A DNA stretch of 64,000 bases from Mesonia sp008017825 (GCF_008017825.1 NZ_VRLS01000057.1:180681-244680), one strand, 5' to 3'. Positions 34,249-43,772 are shown, counted from the first letter of the stretch. The notes: generated by a model not told the origin, from the sequence alone. Translations and numbers: made by a program.

Positions 34249-37197
34249 TTAAAAGTTAAGTTGCACCCCTGCGGTAAGGGTACGCAGGCTAGAAAAATCT
34301 GTTCCGCCCACGGGAGAATCAGGATCCATGCCTTTATAATCGGTCAGCGTCCATAAATTTTGTCCTGTTAGAAAGAATTTAGCCTGACTTAAACTCAGCT
34401 CCTCTATCCAGCTTAGGGGAAATTCATAACTTAAATTCAAGGTTTTTAAACGGATAAAAGAGGCGTTCTCTATCGTAAGATCAGATTGCACCGCCCGAGA
34501 ATAAGCCTGTGAAGCTTCGTAGGTTTGTGATACCTGTTGATACGCACTAGAATTTTGATCGACTTCTGCTGTGAGGGCTTGCGGAAAACCAGCATTAAAG
34601 ATATCCGCAAAGCTCCCTTCCTGTTTGACAAACTCAAATAAAAATTGCAAGGAAATTCCTTTATAGCTGAGGCTATTTTGAATGCCCCCAAAATACTCCC
34701 GGGTGCGGTCTTGAATCACCACCTTATCCTCTTGATCATAGACACCATCCCCATTTTGATCTATGACTTGATAATACCCCGTTTCTGGATCTATACCCTC
34801 ATATTCATACAAGAGTGCTATATTTAATGGATGTCCCTCTCGGTAGGTATGGGCATAAGGAGATTGCTCTAGACCAGGGTAACTGATCAGTTCATTTTTT
34901 GGGAAGCTCATGTTCAAGGATGTCTGCCAACGAAAGTTTCCTTTACGGATATTATCGCTAGAAAATTCTACTTCCCACCCCCTATTTTCTACAGTCGCCG
35001 GTAAGTTGGCTTGTACGTTATTAAATCCTGTAGTGGCTGGTAATGGATAAGCTACCAATTGATTGGAAGAACGGTTGCGGTAGGCGCTCACCCCCAAATG
35101 GATTCTATCATTTAAGAACCCTAACTGCATCCCCACCTCTGCTTTTTTATTGACCTCCCAAGAATAAGCAGGGTTAGCCAAAGCCGTGGGGTAAAGTCCA
35201 CCCGGACCAGGGGTAGCTTCATAAGCATCTAAATATCCATAATCTGGAATCTGATCGCTCCCCGTAGTTCCATAACTCCCACGCAGTTTCCCGAAAGATA
35301 ACCATGCGAGGTGCTGTTTAAAAAATGCCTCATCGGTAAAAATCCATCCCGCTCCAATAGCTCCGAAATTAGCAAAGCGATTCCCTTGGGCAAAACGAGA
35401 AGAACCATCCCTTCTCCCAGTAAGGTTCAGGTAGTATTTTTTATCCCAGTTGATTCCGAGTCTGGCAAATGCTGCTTGGTAACGGTATTGGGTGTTTCTG
35501 GCTTGTGCGTGGAGCAAACTTTCTGCGGCTCCAAGATTTCCAATCAAAGCTTCTGCTACATAATTTTCCCCTTGTACAATAAAGGTATCGTACTGATTTT
35601 CTTGAAGCGTACTCCCCAGTAGCGCATGAAGACTTAACTTTCCCCATTGGTGTTGATAATTAAGTTGGGGTTCTATGATCCAAGACTGACGCTGACTTTG
35701 GGTATTTAAAGAGCGGTGCAGCGGTATAGAAGATGGATTATAAGAACGCTTGGGCATTTTTACCACTTCATCACTATTAAAATGGGTAAAACCCACATTG
35801 GTTTTCAAGGCTAGGCCTGGGATAATTTCATAAGACAGGTTAAGGCTGGTCACTAGATTGTGAGATTTTATTTCCGCCTTATTATAAAGTCCAGCTAAAG
35901 GGTGTTCAAGCCCTGCTTCTCCCCAAGTCTCCCAATTTAGGCTATTATCTTCGTTATAAAGTTCGGGCGCATTAGGTGGTAATAAAAAAGCATTGGCCTT
36001 AAAATCGGTTCCATTGCCCATCAGTTCATTTTGATCTACTCCATAGTTGAGTGCCAGCCCCAGTTGAAATTTTTCATCTTTAGATCGATGGTCTAGGTGT
36101 GCCCCACCCGTAAATTTTTGGTATTGTAAATCTACCGGGTAAATTGTCCCTTGTTGGTGAAATGCTCCATTTAATCTAAAATGCGTCTGGTCACTTCCGC
36201 CTTGAGCGGAAATATTCACATCGGTAATATCGGCCGTACCTCCCAAAAACTCTTCCTGCCAATCGGTTTCTCGATTTTGATCCCAAAGCAACAAGTCGTA
36301 GGCATTATATTCATCGGGTTCTACCCCATCATTTACAAAAGCTTGTTGTCGTATTTCAAGGTATTGTTGGGTATTTAATAGATCTAGTTTATTGGCAACG
36401 GTCGATACTCCTTTATAAATTCTGGCTTGAATCCCTTTTTGCCTCTTCCCCTTTTTAGTGCTAATCAAAATCACCCCATTGGCTCCTCGAGAGCCGTAAA
36501 TCGCCGTAGCATCCGCATCTTTAAGCACCTCAATACTTTCTATATTACTCAGGTTCATTGTACTCAGGGGGTCTATTCCAGAAAAACTCAGACTAGTCTT
36601 ACTCTCTACAGGAGTGGAGTTGATAGGAACCCCATCAATGATATATAAGGGGTAATTCCCTTCACTGCGCAGACTATTTTGTCCGCGAATTCGAATAGTG
36701 GGCGCTGCCCCCGGAGTATCAGTTCCCGTACTGATCTCCACCCCTGCCATTCTTCCTTGTAGGGCTTGTAACGGACTTACCACGGGCTGCAATTCTATCT
36801 CTTTGGCTGTGACCTTGGCGATATTACCTGTGCGTTCCCTCTCGGTAGTGGTGTAATAACCCGCATTGATCACCAGATCGCCCAGTGAGTTCTCGTTTTC
36901 TTTTAGCTGTATATTAATTTGCGTCTGCTCTCCCACTGCTACTTTTTGGGAGACATAGCCCATATAGGTATAGACCAAGGTGTCTTGCGGACTAGCCACC
37001 AATTGGTACTCCCCTTCAAAATTAGAGGTGGTTCCTCGGTTAGTACCTTGGACTTGAATGTTCACCCCTGGGATAGGGAGATCTTGGGGACCGGTAACCT
37101 GTCCCTCGATGATTTGTTGGCAGAACCCGCTTAAGGGAATAACTCCTATCAATAAAAGAGTTATCCTTAACAGGTGCTGCCTGTAAGAAAATTTCAT
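34249..37197 (-). CDS. SusC/RagA-family TonB-linked outer-membrane transporter
   Basis: The 982-residue protein has a signal peptide (to about 26) and a carboxypeptidase-regulatory-like beta-sandwich (about 28-105: IEGQVTGPQDLPIPGVNIQV). The TonB plug covers about 115-240 (SPLQALQGRMAGVEIS, RIRGQNSLRS, IESIEVLKDADATAIYGSRG). A 22-strand barrel ends in a C-terminal Phe. The plug motif SNIESIEVLKDADATAIYGS is diagnostic for SusC/RagA. With its SusD lid it takes up oligomeric nutrients. No glycoside hydrolase is nearby but an M16 peptidase is, so peptides are the likelier cargo. No sigma/anti-sigma pair is adjacent. Confidence 0.94.
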   Translation of the reverse strand: MKFSYRQHLLRITLLLIGVIPLSGFCQQIIEGQVTGPQDLPIPGVNIQVQGTNRGTTSNFEGEYQLVASPQDTLVYTYMGYVSQKVAVGEQTQINIQLKENENSLGDLVINAGYYTTTERERTGNIAKVTAKEIELQPVVSPLQALQGRMAGVEISTGTDTPGAAPTIRIRGQNSLRSEGNYPLYIIDGVPINSTPVESKTSLSFSGIDPLSTMNLSNIESIEVLKDADATAIYGSRGANGVILISTKKGKRQKGIQARIYKGVSTVANKLDLLNTQQYLEIRQQAFVNDGVEPDEYNAYDLLLWDQNRETDWQEEFLGGTADITDVNISAQGGSDQTHFRLNGAFHQQGTIYPVDLQYQKFTGGAHLDHRSKDEKFQLGLALNYGVDQNELMGNGTDFKANAFLLPPNAPELYNEDNSLNWETWGEAGLEHPLAGLYNKAEIKSHNLVTSLNLSYEIIPGLALKTNVGFTHFNSDEVVKMPKRSYNPSSIPLHRSLNTQSQRQSWIIEPQLNYQHQWGKLSLHALLGSTLQENQYDTFIVQGENYVAEALIGNLGAAESLLHAQARNTQYRYQAAFARLGINWDKKYYLNLTGRRDGSSRFAQGNRFANFGAIGAGWIFTDEAFFKQHLAWLSFGKLRGSYGTTGSDQIPDYGYLDAYEATPGPGGLYPTALANPAYSWEVNKKAEVGMQLGFLNDRIHLGVSAYRNRSSNQLVAYPLPATTGFNNVQANLPATVENRGWEVEFSSDNIRKGNFRWQTSLNMSFPKNELISYPGLEQSPYAHTYREGHPLNIALLYEYEGIDPETGYYQVIDQNGDGVYDQEDKVVIQDRTREYFGGIQNSLSYKGISLQFLFEFVKQEGSFADIFNAGFPQALTAEVDQNSSAYQQVSQTYEASQAYSRAVQSDLTIENASFIRLKTLNLSYEFPLSWIEELSLSQAKFFLTGQNLWTLTDYKGMDPDSPVGGTDFSSLRTLTAGVQLNF

Positions 37198-37238
37198 AGA
37201 TTTGTTGTGTTATTAGTTAATTCGATTTAGTTAATAAT

Positions 37239-37280
37239 CGCCTTCTCCTTGACCGTCCAAAGTTGGGAGGGGGCTTTTTT
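37239..37280. other. Hairpin-forming GC-rich leader upstream of susC
   Basis: A GC-rich segment in the susC 5' leader can pair GCCttCTCC with GGAGggGGC and ends in six T on the plus strand (six A on the susC-coding strand). No plus-strand gene precedes it. It may be a degenerate copy of a dispersed repeat or a leader structure; the role is unclear. Confidence 0.3.
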
Positions 37281-37289
37281 GTTTTAATT

Positions 37290-38830
37290 TTTAGTTTTTA
37301 GCTTCTAGCCTTTAGCTATTAGCTTTCAACGTTTGCTGTCATGCTGAACCTGTACGTACGTCATGCTGAACTCGTTTCAGCATCTCATCCAGTTTATCGT
37401 CATGCTGAGCCTGACTCAGCATCTCATCCTCTTTAATTTTCTCGTCTTTGTCATTTCAAGCGGAGTCGAGAAATCTCATGATTTTTTTTAATTCATAGGC
37501 ATTTAGTTTATATCCTTTACTTTTTCCCATCGCCGGAAAAAGACCTCTTCGATAGAAGATGCACGAACTCCCTTAAAATAGTAATGGGTGAGCTAAACAA
37601 ACCCGCCTGACGGATAGGAAGGTCTAGCCTCATTGATACTCTTTTCTTTTGCATTGCCCAAAAGAAACAAACCCGCCCGACCGGTACGGGCAGGAGTCTA
37701 GGCTGACGAAACTATTCTTAAATTTATCAACCGAGGTCTAAATTTTAGGAACTCCCTGCGGTCAAACAGCCTAAAATTTTACAACCATCGATTTTCAAAT
37801 TTCACAGAATACTTTCGATATGCCACATCAAAATATACTTGAATATTTAGAAGTAAATTCAGCATCCCAGATAATTCTATTCAATTCTTAGCTTTCAACG
37901 TTTACTGTCATGTTAAACTTGCACGAACGTCATGCTGAACCTGCCCGAATTAAATAATTCATTTAGGCGGGCTTGTTTCAGCATCTCATCCTGTTAAGCA
38001 TCTCATCCTCTTTAATCTTCTCCTCTTTGTCATTTCGAGTCGAGAAATCTCATGATTCGTTTTATTTCATAAGCATTCATTTATTGATTGATTGTTCTCT
38101 TCTTTTCCATCGCTGAAAAGAAGCAAAAATCTAGGCTGACGAATCTTACTCTAAATTTATCGTTCGAGGTCTAAATTTTAAGAACTCACTTCGTTCAAAC
38201 AGCTTTAAATTTTACGCCCTTTTCACTTCAAACCTGCCAGACGCACAGGCTGGTTTTACGAGCAATTTTCGATAGGCCATCTCAAATTATACTTGAATGC
38301 TTAAAATTAAATTCAGCAGCTCATCCTATTCGACGTCATGCTGAACTCGTTTCAGCATCTCATCCTGTTAAGCATCTCATCATGTTTAATTTTCTCGTCT
38401 TTATCATTTCGAGCCGAGTCGAGAAATCTTATTATTAATTCGTTTTATTTCATAAGCATTCATTCATTGATTGTTCTCTTCTTTTTTGCATTGCCCAAAA
38501 AAGAACCAAAAAAGTCTAGACTGATTTTTATTTCCTTGAATTGCTACGAGAATTTCTTATCCTGCGCAAGGGAAACCGTTTCACTAGTCCCTTGCTCCAC
38601 AGCCATCGCTGCTAAATTCTCTGCAATTGCTACAGAATTAAAAAGAGGTCGTATTTTTCCCTACAAACGTCATGCTGAGCTTGACTCAGCATCTCACCCT
38701 CTTTAATTTTCTCCTCCTTGTCATTTCGAGCGGAGTCGAGAAATCTTCCAATTCAAAATCCAATTCTCTTGTCATTTCGAGCGTTATCAAGAAATCTTAT
38801 TATTATTTTTTTTTATTTCATAGGCATACA
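37290..38830. repeat. Repeat-filled intergenic region II
   Basis: About 1.5 kb of dispersed repeats and no supported gene. GTCATGCTGAAC...TTTCAGCATCTCATCC hairpins recur many times (about 37340, 37365, 37390, 37930, 38335, 38668). GTCATTTCGAGCGGAGTCGA elements lie at about 37450, 38029, 38404, 38720 and 38771. Longer composite modules run at 37500-37830 and 38095-38285. The module at about 37690-37830 is the inverted counterpart of 55960-56090 and 62215-62352. A 122-codon frame at 38338-38706 is translated repeat, not a gene. Confidence 0.85.
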
Positions 38831-38920
38831 AATTATTAAGTCCAACCCTAAACCATAGCGGTACTCTTAAAAAAGGAAGAAGGAAATGCTTTGAAAATGT
38901 AGAAGAGAAAAGCGAAATAC

Positions 38921-39093
38921 AAAAAAGGCGCAGACCTCAATTTACCGACTTGAGGTACTGGTATACCTGACAACGATAAGAGAGGTTGCGCCCGGGTCGC
39001 AAGCCAATCTGCTTATCATCTCGTTGTCCAAAAATTACCAGTTTTCAAGTCGAGATTCAAAGCGAAAGCTTCTAATGTTTTTACTTAAAGAAG
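38921..39093 (-). ncRNA. Candidate 6S-Flavo RNA
   Basis: An approximately 170-nt segment can fold on the minus strand into one long interrupted hairpin. Pairs are 38946-38953 with 39045-39052 (8 bp), 38957-38963 with 39036-39042 (7 bp), 38969-38976 with 39021-39028 (8 bp), 38977-38980 with 39012-39015, and an apical GGTTGCG/CGCAAGCC stem (38984-38990, 38998-39005). A consensus -7 box TATATTTG lies at 39099-39106, and a U-run ends the transcript near 38921. No open frame fits. A bubble reads TAATTTTTG, like the Bacteroidota -7 element, as expected of a 6S RNA that mimics an open promoter. The assignment is by structure and position, not alignment. Confidence 0.5.
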
Positions 39094-39098
39094 TATCG

Positions 39099-39106
39099 CA
39101 AATATA
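39099..39106 (-). promoter_or_regulatory. -7 box for the structured RNA
   Basis: TATATTTG on the minus strand matches TAnnTTTG exactly and predicts a start near 39092. A second TATATTTG lies about 20 bp upstream. No ideal TTTG is found 19 bp away. Confidence 0.45.
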
Positions 39107-39192
39107 ATATTATGATTCAAATATAGTGAAATTTATTTAAATATGTACTATAGAACATAATATTACATAGCTTTTTTATTTCAATTTGGCAT

Positions 39193-39429
39193 ATGCATGA
39201 ATCCTTAGAAGAAATAGAAAAATATATTATTTCAAAAGTCCGAGAAATTAGAGAAAGTAAAGGCATCAAACAAGAAGCCCTCTCATTGGCTATTGGAAAA
39301 AATATAAGTTTTATATCTCAAATTGAAGCTCCTTCCAAGAAGTCTAAATATAACGTTATTCATTTAAATCTTATTGCAAAAGCTTTAGACTGCTCGCCAA
39401 AAGATTTTTGGCCAGAGAAACCATTGTAA
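39193..39429 (+). CDS. XRE-family helix-turn-helix regulator
   Basis: The 78-residue protein is a single lambda-repressor-like domain: IREIRESKGIKQEALSLAIG (helices 1-3) and ISFISQIEAPSKKSKYNV, then a C-terminal helix ALDCSPKDFWPE. Its divergent position beside the type I restriction operon suggests it may control restriction gene expression, like controller proteins. That is inference from position; single-domain XRE genes are common. Confidence 0.8.
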   Translation: MHESLEEIEKYIISKVREIRESKGIKQEALSLAIGKNISFISQIEAPSKKSKYNVIHLNLIAKALDCSPKDFWPEKPL

Positions 39430-39554
39430 TTTTTTTGTACGAAAATTGAATATTAAATCTTAATTAGGAAATAAATAGAAATAGTAGTTTCTAGCTAGCT
39501 TGGGCACACCATAATTTAGTGAACTATGATATATCTATTTATACCGTTAAATTG

Positions 39555-40244
39555 TTAAAGTTTCATTCCTAACATACGTTCATCAAGGTTTTTCCAATTG
39601 GGAAGATGTTTTGAAAGCTCTGCCCAAAATTCTTTAGAATGGTTTTTGACTTTAGTATGGGTGAGTTCATGAACAATTAAGTAATCAATTAATGACCAAG
39701 ATAGTTTGACCGCATCCACATTAATAATAATTGTATTACTAGGTGTACAACTGCCCCAAGTTTTTTCTAATTTTCTAAATTTCAATTCATTAAAACTCAA
39801 CCCAGTTTCTTTAGACCATTTTTTTACTCGCGGGCTTAACTTTTCCTCTGCCTTTCTTTTAAAAAAACTGTTTAATGCTTCACTTATATCTAATTGCTTA
39901 TAATTTTCTGGAACAGTAATTTTAAACTTAGACTCCGTAAATTCAATTATAACAGAAGATACTTTACTGTTCTTAAAAAGTTGTACGTAGTATTTTCTCC
40001 CTAAATATTGAATTCGTGAACCTGTAACAATTTCCTCATCTTCAATGGTTTTAACCAAGTCTAACTTATCTAAAATCCATTTGGCTTTTTTTAGAATGAG
40101 CTGCTGTGCTTTTTCTTCTGTAACCCGTTCACCTTTTAGCACAACCCCACTATTACGCTCTACTGTAATGTAATGAGACTTTAAACCATTAGTTTCCTTA
40201 ATAGAATAAGCTATAGTCCTATTTCCGTAAGCTACACTAGGCAT
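39555..40244 (-). CDS. YgjP-like metallopeptidase domain protein (DUF45)
   Basis: The 229-residue protein has the family mark KTWGSCTPSNTIIIN (162-176) and the zinc motif HELTH (His192, Glu193, His196) with the third ligand His202 in NHSKEFW. DUF45/YgjP proteins are very often the last gene of type I restriction operons. Here it overlaps hsdR by 8 bp and must be translated with it. It may proteolytically regulate the restriction enzyme or disarm it; the role is not established. Confidence 0.88.
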   Translation of the reverse strand: MPSVAYGNRTIAYSIKETNGLKSHYITVERNSGVVLKGERVTEEKAQQLILKKAKWILDKLDLVKTIEDEEIVTGSRIQYLGRKYYVQLFKNSKVSSVIIEFTESKFKITVPENYKQLDISEALNSFFKRKAEEKLSPRVKKWSKETGLSFNELKFRKLEKTWGSCTPSNTIIINVDAVKLSWSLIDYLIVHELTHTKVKNHSKEFWAELSKHLPNWKNLDERMLGMKL

Positions 40245-43200
40245 CTTTATTCTTCTTTAAAATTTCTAGCATATCCTTTGCCTTTAGCTTAGCTTCTATA
40301 TTAGTAAGTTTGCTACGTAAGAAACGTTTAATCTTGTTCTCTATGTCTTTTTGAACTCTAGTTTTATCTACCCAACCTACAATACTCAACTCACCTGCTA
40401 TTAAATCATATAAAGTATGGGTAGCATCTTCAGCACCTTCTTCAAAAATAATTTTCATTGAATTATAAACTGCTTTCTTTTGGTTAGTGACAAAACCTTT
40501 TTCATTACTTTCTTTGTCTTCTACTGCTATTTCTTCACCCAAGCCAGCATAAGCTAATAACAACTGTGTTTCTGTAATTCTCTGTTCTTTTTTCTGCTTT
40601 AAAAGCTCTTCTAAACGTTGTGCTAAGGGTTTAAAAAAATCTGGATTTTTATCTAAACCAACTTTAATAGTATGCTTTAGGTTGTTACGCATTTTTAATT
40701 CTTTAGTAGATGGAGAAGCGTTCATCATTTCTTCTTTAAACCTTTCCTTATCAATTATAGAAATAGGTTCTTCTAATAAGTTTTCTATCCCTTTAGATTG
40801 CAAGTGCCTATCTATCATATTTTGCAACATTGTACTCTCCTCTCTACTTACTTTTAAATCTTCATCATCAGGATAAAAATTTCTAGCTTGGAGTTTTATT
40901 TCATTATATAACTTAAAATCTTTTTCATATTTCATTGCTTTAATATTAGGCAAAACAATGTGTATAGATTTATTAAATTCTTTAAGCAATACTTTAAACT
41001 CGTCTCGCTTATCTAATGGTTCTATAAAGCGTATCGCTGCATCTATATATCTTTCACGTTCATATAGACGATCAATTTCCATAGGTTTAAAAAATGAGAC
41101 TAATTTTGTATGATTTAATGCTAAACGTGGTAACTCTTCTGCCAAATTTTTTAAAATATCATCTGGTCTTAAATCACCACTAAAAATTTCCATTGCTTGA
41201 ATGAGGTAAGACGAGATACCACAATAATCTACAATATACCCCGCATCTTTTCCTTTCTTAGAACGGTTTACTCGTGCAATTGCTTGTAGTAAATTATGCT
41301 CTTTTAAGGCTTTATCTAAATATAAAACACTGGCTATAGGTGCGTCATACCCCGTAAGCAACATATCACTCACAATTAAAAATGCAGTATTATCATATTT
41401 CTTTTTACCAGATTTTTCCTTTTCATTTTCATTACCAAACGGAAGTTTATAATCTTCTGTAACCGTTTTCACCGCTTCGGGTGCCGTTAGCCAAATAGGC
41501 ATAGGGTTGTCGGGGTTTTCTTTATTATGTTCTACCGCAGTATAATATTCTTTAGCGATTTCATCAGTTTTTGGCGAACCTAAACTAATAACCACTTTCG
41601 ATGTGAATTGATGAAAACCTTCGTTTTCTAACTCCTTAAAAATCTTTTGATATTTTATGGCTGCTTCCCGTCCCGACGTAACCAACATCGCTTTATGCTT
41701 GTCGGTATAAATCTTATCTCTGTAGTGAGTAATAATGTGTTTCGCTACATCTCGCATTCTGCTGTAGGATAACTGATATTTACGCAAAGCAGCTCTCTTT
41801 AGTACGTCCTTTTTTTCTTCGGAAGTGTCTTTAAACTGCTCATCAAATTCTTTATCCAGCTCTTTCTTTTTAACATCTAGTTGAGCTATGCCTTCATCAT
41901 AGAATAATTCTTTGGTAGCCCCATCGGCAACCGATTCTTTAATAGTGTATACATCTATATATTGCCCACCATAAAATTCACCTAAAGTGCTTTTATCTTC
42001 CTTGCTAATAGGTGTTCCTGTAAATGCTACAAATTTGGCATGCGGGAGTATAGAACGCATAAAAGCTGCTAAGAAGCCATAATGACTTCTATGTGCCTCA
42101 TCTACCAATACATATAAGTTCTTTTTATCAGAAAGGTGTTTTAATTCTATTTCTTCTGTATCTACCTCTACCCATCTTCCTTGCTGAAGTTCTTTGGTGA
42201 TTTTAATAAGCTTATTTTTATCTAGATCTACTTTTTTTTCGATTCTGAAATTTTCATTTTCTTCTAATTCAGTTTGGTCTTGAATTGAATTATCTTCGGT
42301 ATCGGTTTCTTGAAACTTTTGTAATGTAGTGGTTATAATTTTACCATAATTATTAGATAGTAACGTATTTAAATGCGCTACCGATGATGCTTGGGTAACA
42401 TTTTTAAATCCTATGTTTTGAAAAGTGGTGGTGATTTGCCTATCTAAATCTTTACGGTCGGTCATGACCATTACCGTTGGGTTGTCAAAACCGTATTCTG
42501 GTGCCATCAATTTTCTTGTTACATAGGCCATGGTTATAGATTTACCTGAACCTTGTGTATGCCAAACCACCCCACCACGACCTTCTTGCAAACGTGTAAT
42601 GGTTTTATTAGTAGCACGTAACTGCTGGTAACGTGGTAGTTTTTTTATGAGTTGCCCGTTTTCATTTTCAAAGATTACAAAATGACGAATTAGATCTAGC
42701 AACTGTTCTTTACGAAAAATAGAGTGCAGTAAAATATCTTGATGTGTAGGCTCTTCGCCTAGAAAACTAAGCTCTTCTTCTTGATGTGGTTTATATACCG
42801 AATAAAACTGTTTGGGTGCTTGTATAGCTCCATACTTACCTCCTACTTTCCAGATACCAACCAATAACTGATTAAAGTGAAATAACTTTTCTGAATTTTC
42901 TTGGTAATGCTTTAGATCTCCAAAAGCAGACTCCCAAGCGTTTTGGGCTTTTGGCGATTTACACTCAATAACTGCTATGGGTAACCCATTTATATAAATA
43001 GTAATATCTGGAGAAGAATTCCACGTTTTACCTTTGTATTTTAACTGACTTATAGCCTGAAAGTCATTGTTGTCTATACATTCATAATCTATAAAATAAA
43101 CAGGAATAAAAACTTCTTCTCCTGCAATTTTTTGTTTTAAACTCAACTTAGAACCGCGTAAATGCTCCCAGATTTCTTTATTAATCTCTATTAATGAAGT

Positions 43201-43428
43201 ACCTGTAATAGAAGTGATGCTGTGAAATGCTTTTTGCACATTGTTCTCATCAAGCTGCGGATTGATACGTTTAATAGCTTCCAGCAATTGATCTTTAAAA
43301 ATAACCTCGCTAATGTCTTGACGTGTATCTAAGTTTTTAGCAGTACCACTGGTATAGCCCATACGCTCAAAAAGTTGTAATGCTGGTAATTCACTATATA
43401 GATATTCTGGTTGGCTAGTATCACTCAT
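40237..43428 (-). CDS. hsdR: Type I restriction enzyme, R subunit
   Basis: The 1063-residue motor-nuclease subunit cuts unmodified DNA after translocation. The N-terminal PD-(D/E)XK nuclease has SPDITIYINGLPIAVIECKSP (about 137-157). The SF2 helicase motor follows: Walker A WHTQGSGKS (about 289-297), motif II LVDEAHRSHYG, TGTPISKED, and later DMLLTGYDAP and QAIARVNRSKKGKD (motif VI). Asp/Glu/Lys of the nuclease and all motor motifs are intact. It is separated from hsdM/hsdS by an AlbA_2 gene and a spacer with three inverted-repeat elements. Confidence 0.96.
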   Translation of the reverse strand: MSDTSQPEYLYSELPALQLFERMGYTSGTAKNLDTRQDISEVIFKDQLLEAIKRINPQLDENNVQKAFHSITSITGTSLIEINKEIWEHLRGSKLSLKQKIAGEEVFIPVYFIDYECIDNNDFQAISQLKYKGKTWNSSPDITIYINGLPIAVIECKSPKAQNAWESAFGDLKHYQENSEKLFHFNQLLVGIWKVGGKYGAIQAPKQFYSVYKPHQEEELSFLGEEPTHQDILLHSIFRKEQLLDLIRHFVIFENENGQLIKKLPRYQQLRATNKTITRLQEGRGGVVWHTQGSGKSITMAYVTRKLMAPEYGFDNPTVMVMTDRKDLDRQITTTFQNIGFKNVTQASSVAHLNTLLSNNYGKIITTTLQKFQETDTEDNSIQDQTELEENENFRIEKKVDLDKNKLIKITKELQQGRWVEVDTEEIELKHLSDKKNLYVLVDEAHRSHYGFLAAFMRSILPHAKFVAFTGTPISKEDKSTLGEFYGGQYIDVYTIKESVADGATKELFYDEGIAQLDVKKKELDKEFDEQFKDTSEEKKDVLKRAALRKYQLSYSRMRDVAKHIITHYRDKIYTDKHKAMLVTSGREAAIKYQKIFKELENEGFHQFTSKVVISLGSPKTDEIAKEYYTAVEHNKENPDNPMPIWLTAPEAVKTVTEDYKLPFGNENEKEKSGKKKYDNTAFLIVSDMLLTGYDAPIASVLYLDKALKEHNLLQAIARVNRSKKGKDAGYIVDYCGISSYLIQAMEIFSGDLRPDDILKNLAEELPRLALNHTKLVSFFKPMEIDRLYERERYIDAAIRFIEPLDKRDEFKVLLKEFNKSIHIVLPNIKAMKYEKDFKLYNEIKLQARNFYPDDEDLKVSREESTMLQNMIDRHLQSKGIENLLEEPISIIDKERFKEEMMNASPSTKELKMRNNLKHTIKVGLDKNPDFFKPLAQRLEELLKQKKEQRITETQLLLAYAGLGEEIAVEDKESNEKGFVTNQKKAVYNSMKIIFEEGAEDATHTLYDLIAGELSIVGWVDKTRVQKDIENKIKRFLRSKLTNIEAKLKAKDMLEILKKNKDA

Positions 43429-43772
43429 TCTATTATTGTTATTGTACAGTTATCGACCAATTATTGATTATTTATTGATTTTTGGTCGATAAAATATTTT
43501 GTGATTCTCCTTCTCCTAAAATCTGCATAAGATGTAGAAATCAAATCGTAAATTTTATTTCTTATTTTATCTTAAAACCCTCACAGTCTATTTATTACAC
43601 AGAAAGCTATTGTTTTTTCGGTTATATTACCGCTAACATTCGTTGATTATTTATTACTTTTTGTTCGATAAATATAATTGGTAAACTCACTACTATACTT
43701 CTTTTTATCAGACATTTTATCGGACACTTTATCGGACATTGATGGATTATTTATTGCTTTTTGTCCGATAAC
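43429..43772. repeat. Three copies of a 43-50 bp inverted-repeat element upstream of hsdR
   Basis: Copy A spans 43450-43492, with 11-bp arms TTATCGACCAA/TTGGTCGATAA. Copy B spans about 43627-43671 and is degenerate on its left arm. Copy C spans 43729-43771, with 10-bp arms TTATCGGACA/TGTCCGATAA. All share an AT-rich centre containing GATTATTTATTG/A. The arms of A and C differ from each other but stay self-complementary, which suggests hairpin selection. Copy C overlaps the stop codon of the AlbA_2 gene. The remaining spacer (43500-43620) shows nothing. Confidence 0.65.
43647..43739 (-). CDS. 30-codon open frame with SDK repeats (doubtful)
   Basis: The frame begins MSDKVSDKMSDKKKYSSEFT, 11 nt downstream of the AlbA_2 stop codon, and ends inside inverted-repeat copy B. 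The three SDK units come from 12-bp near-tandem repeats of TCCGATAAA. Similar SDK-rich stretches open winged-helix segments in related accessory genes, so this may be a decayed fragment. It may equally be a repeat artefact. Confidence 0.25.
   Translation of the reverse strand: MSDKVSDKMSDKKKYSSEFTNYIYRTKSNK

Noticed and set aside
38338..38706. 122-codon plus-strand open frame
   Set aside because: It is a translation of the dispersed repeat modules (PSCHAERSRN-type peptides) with no start signal or domain.
37197..38830. CRISPR array
   Set aside because: Repeats are irregularly spaced, in mixed orientation and of several types; no regular spacers or cas genes.
38921..39093. SRP RNA, tmRNA or retron msr-msd as an identity for the structured RNA
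   Set aside because: The SRP GGAAG tetraloop region, the tmRNA tRNA-like CCA end and tag frame, and a neighbouring reverse transcriptase are all absent.
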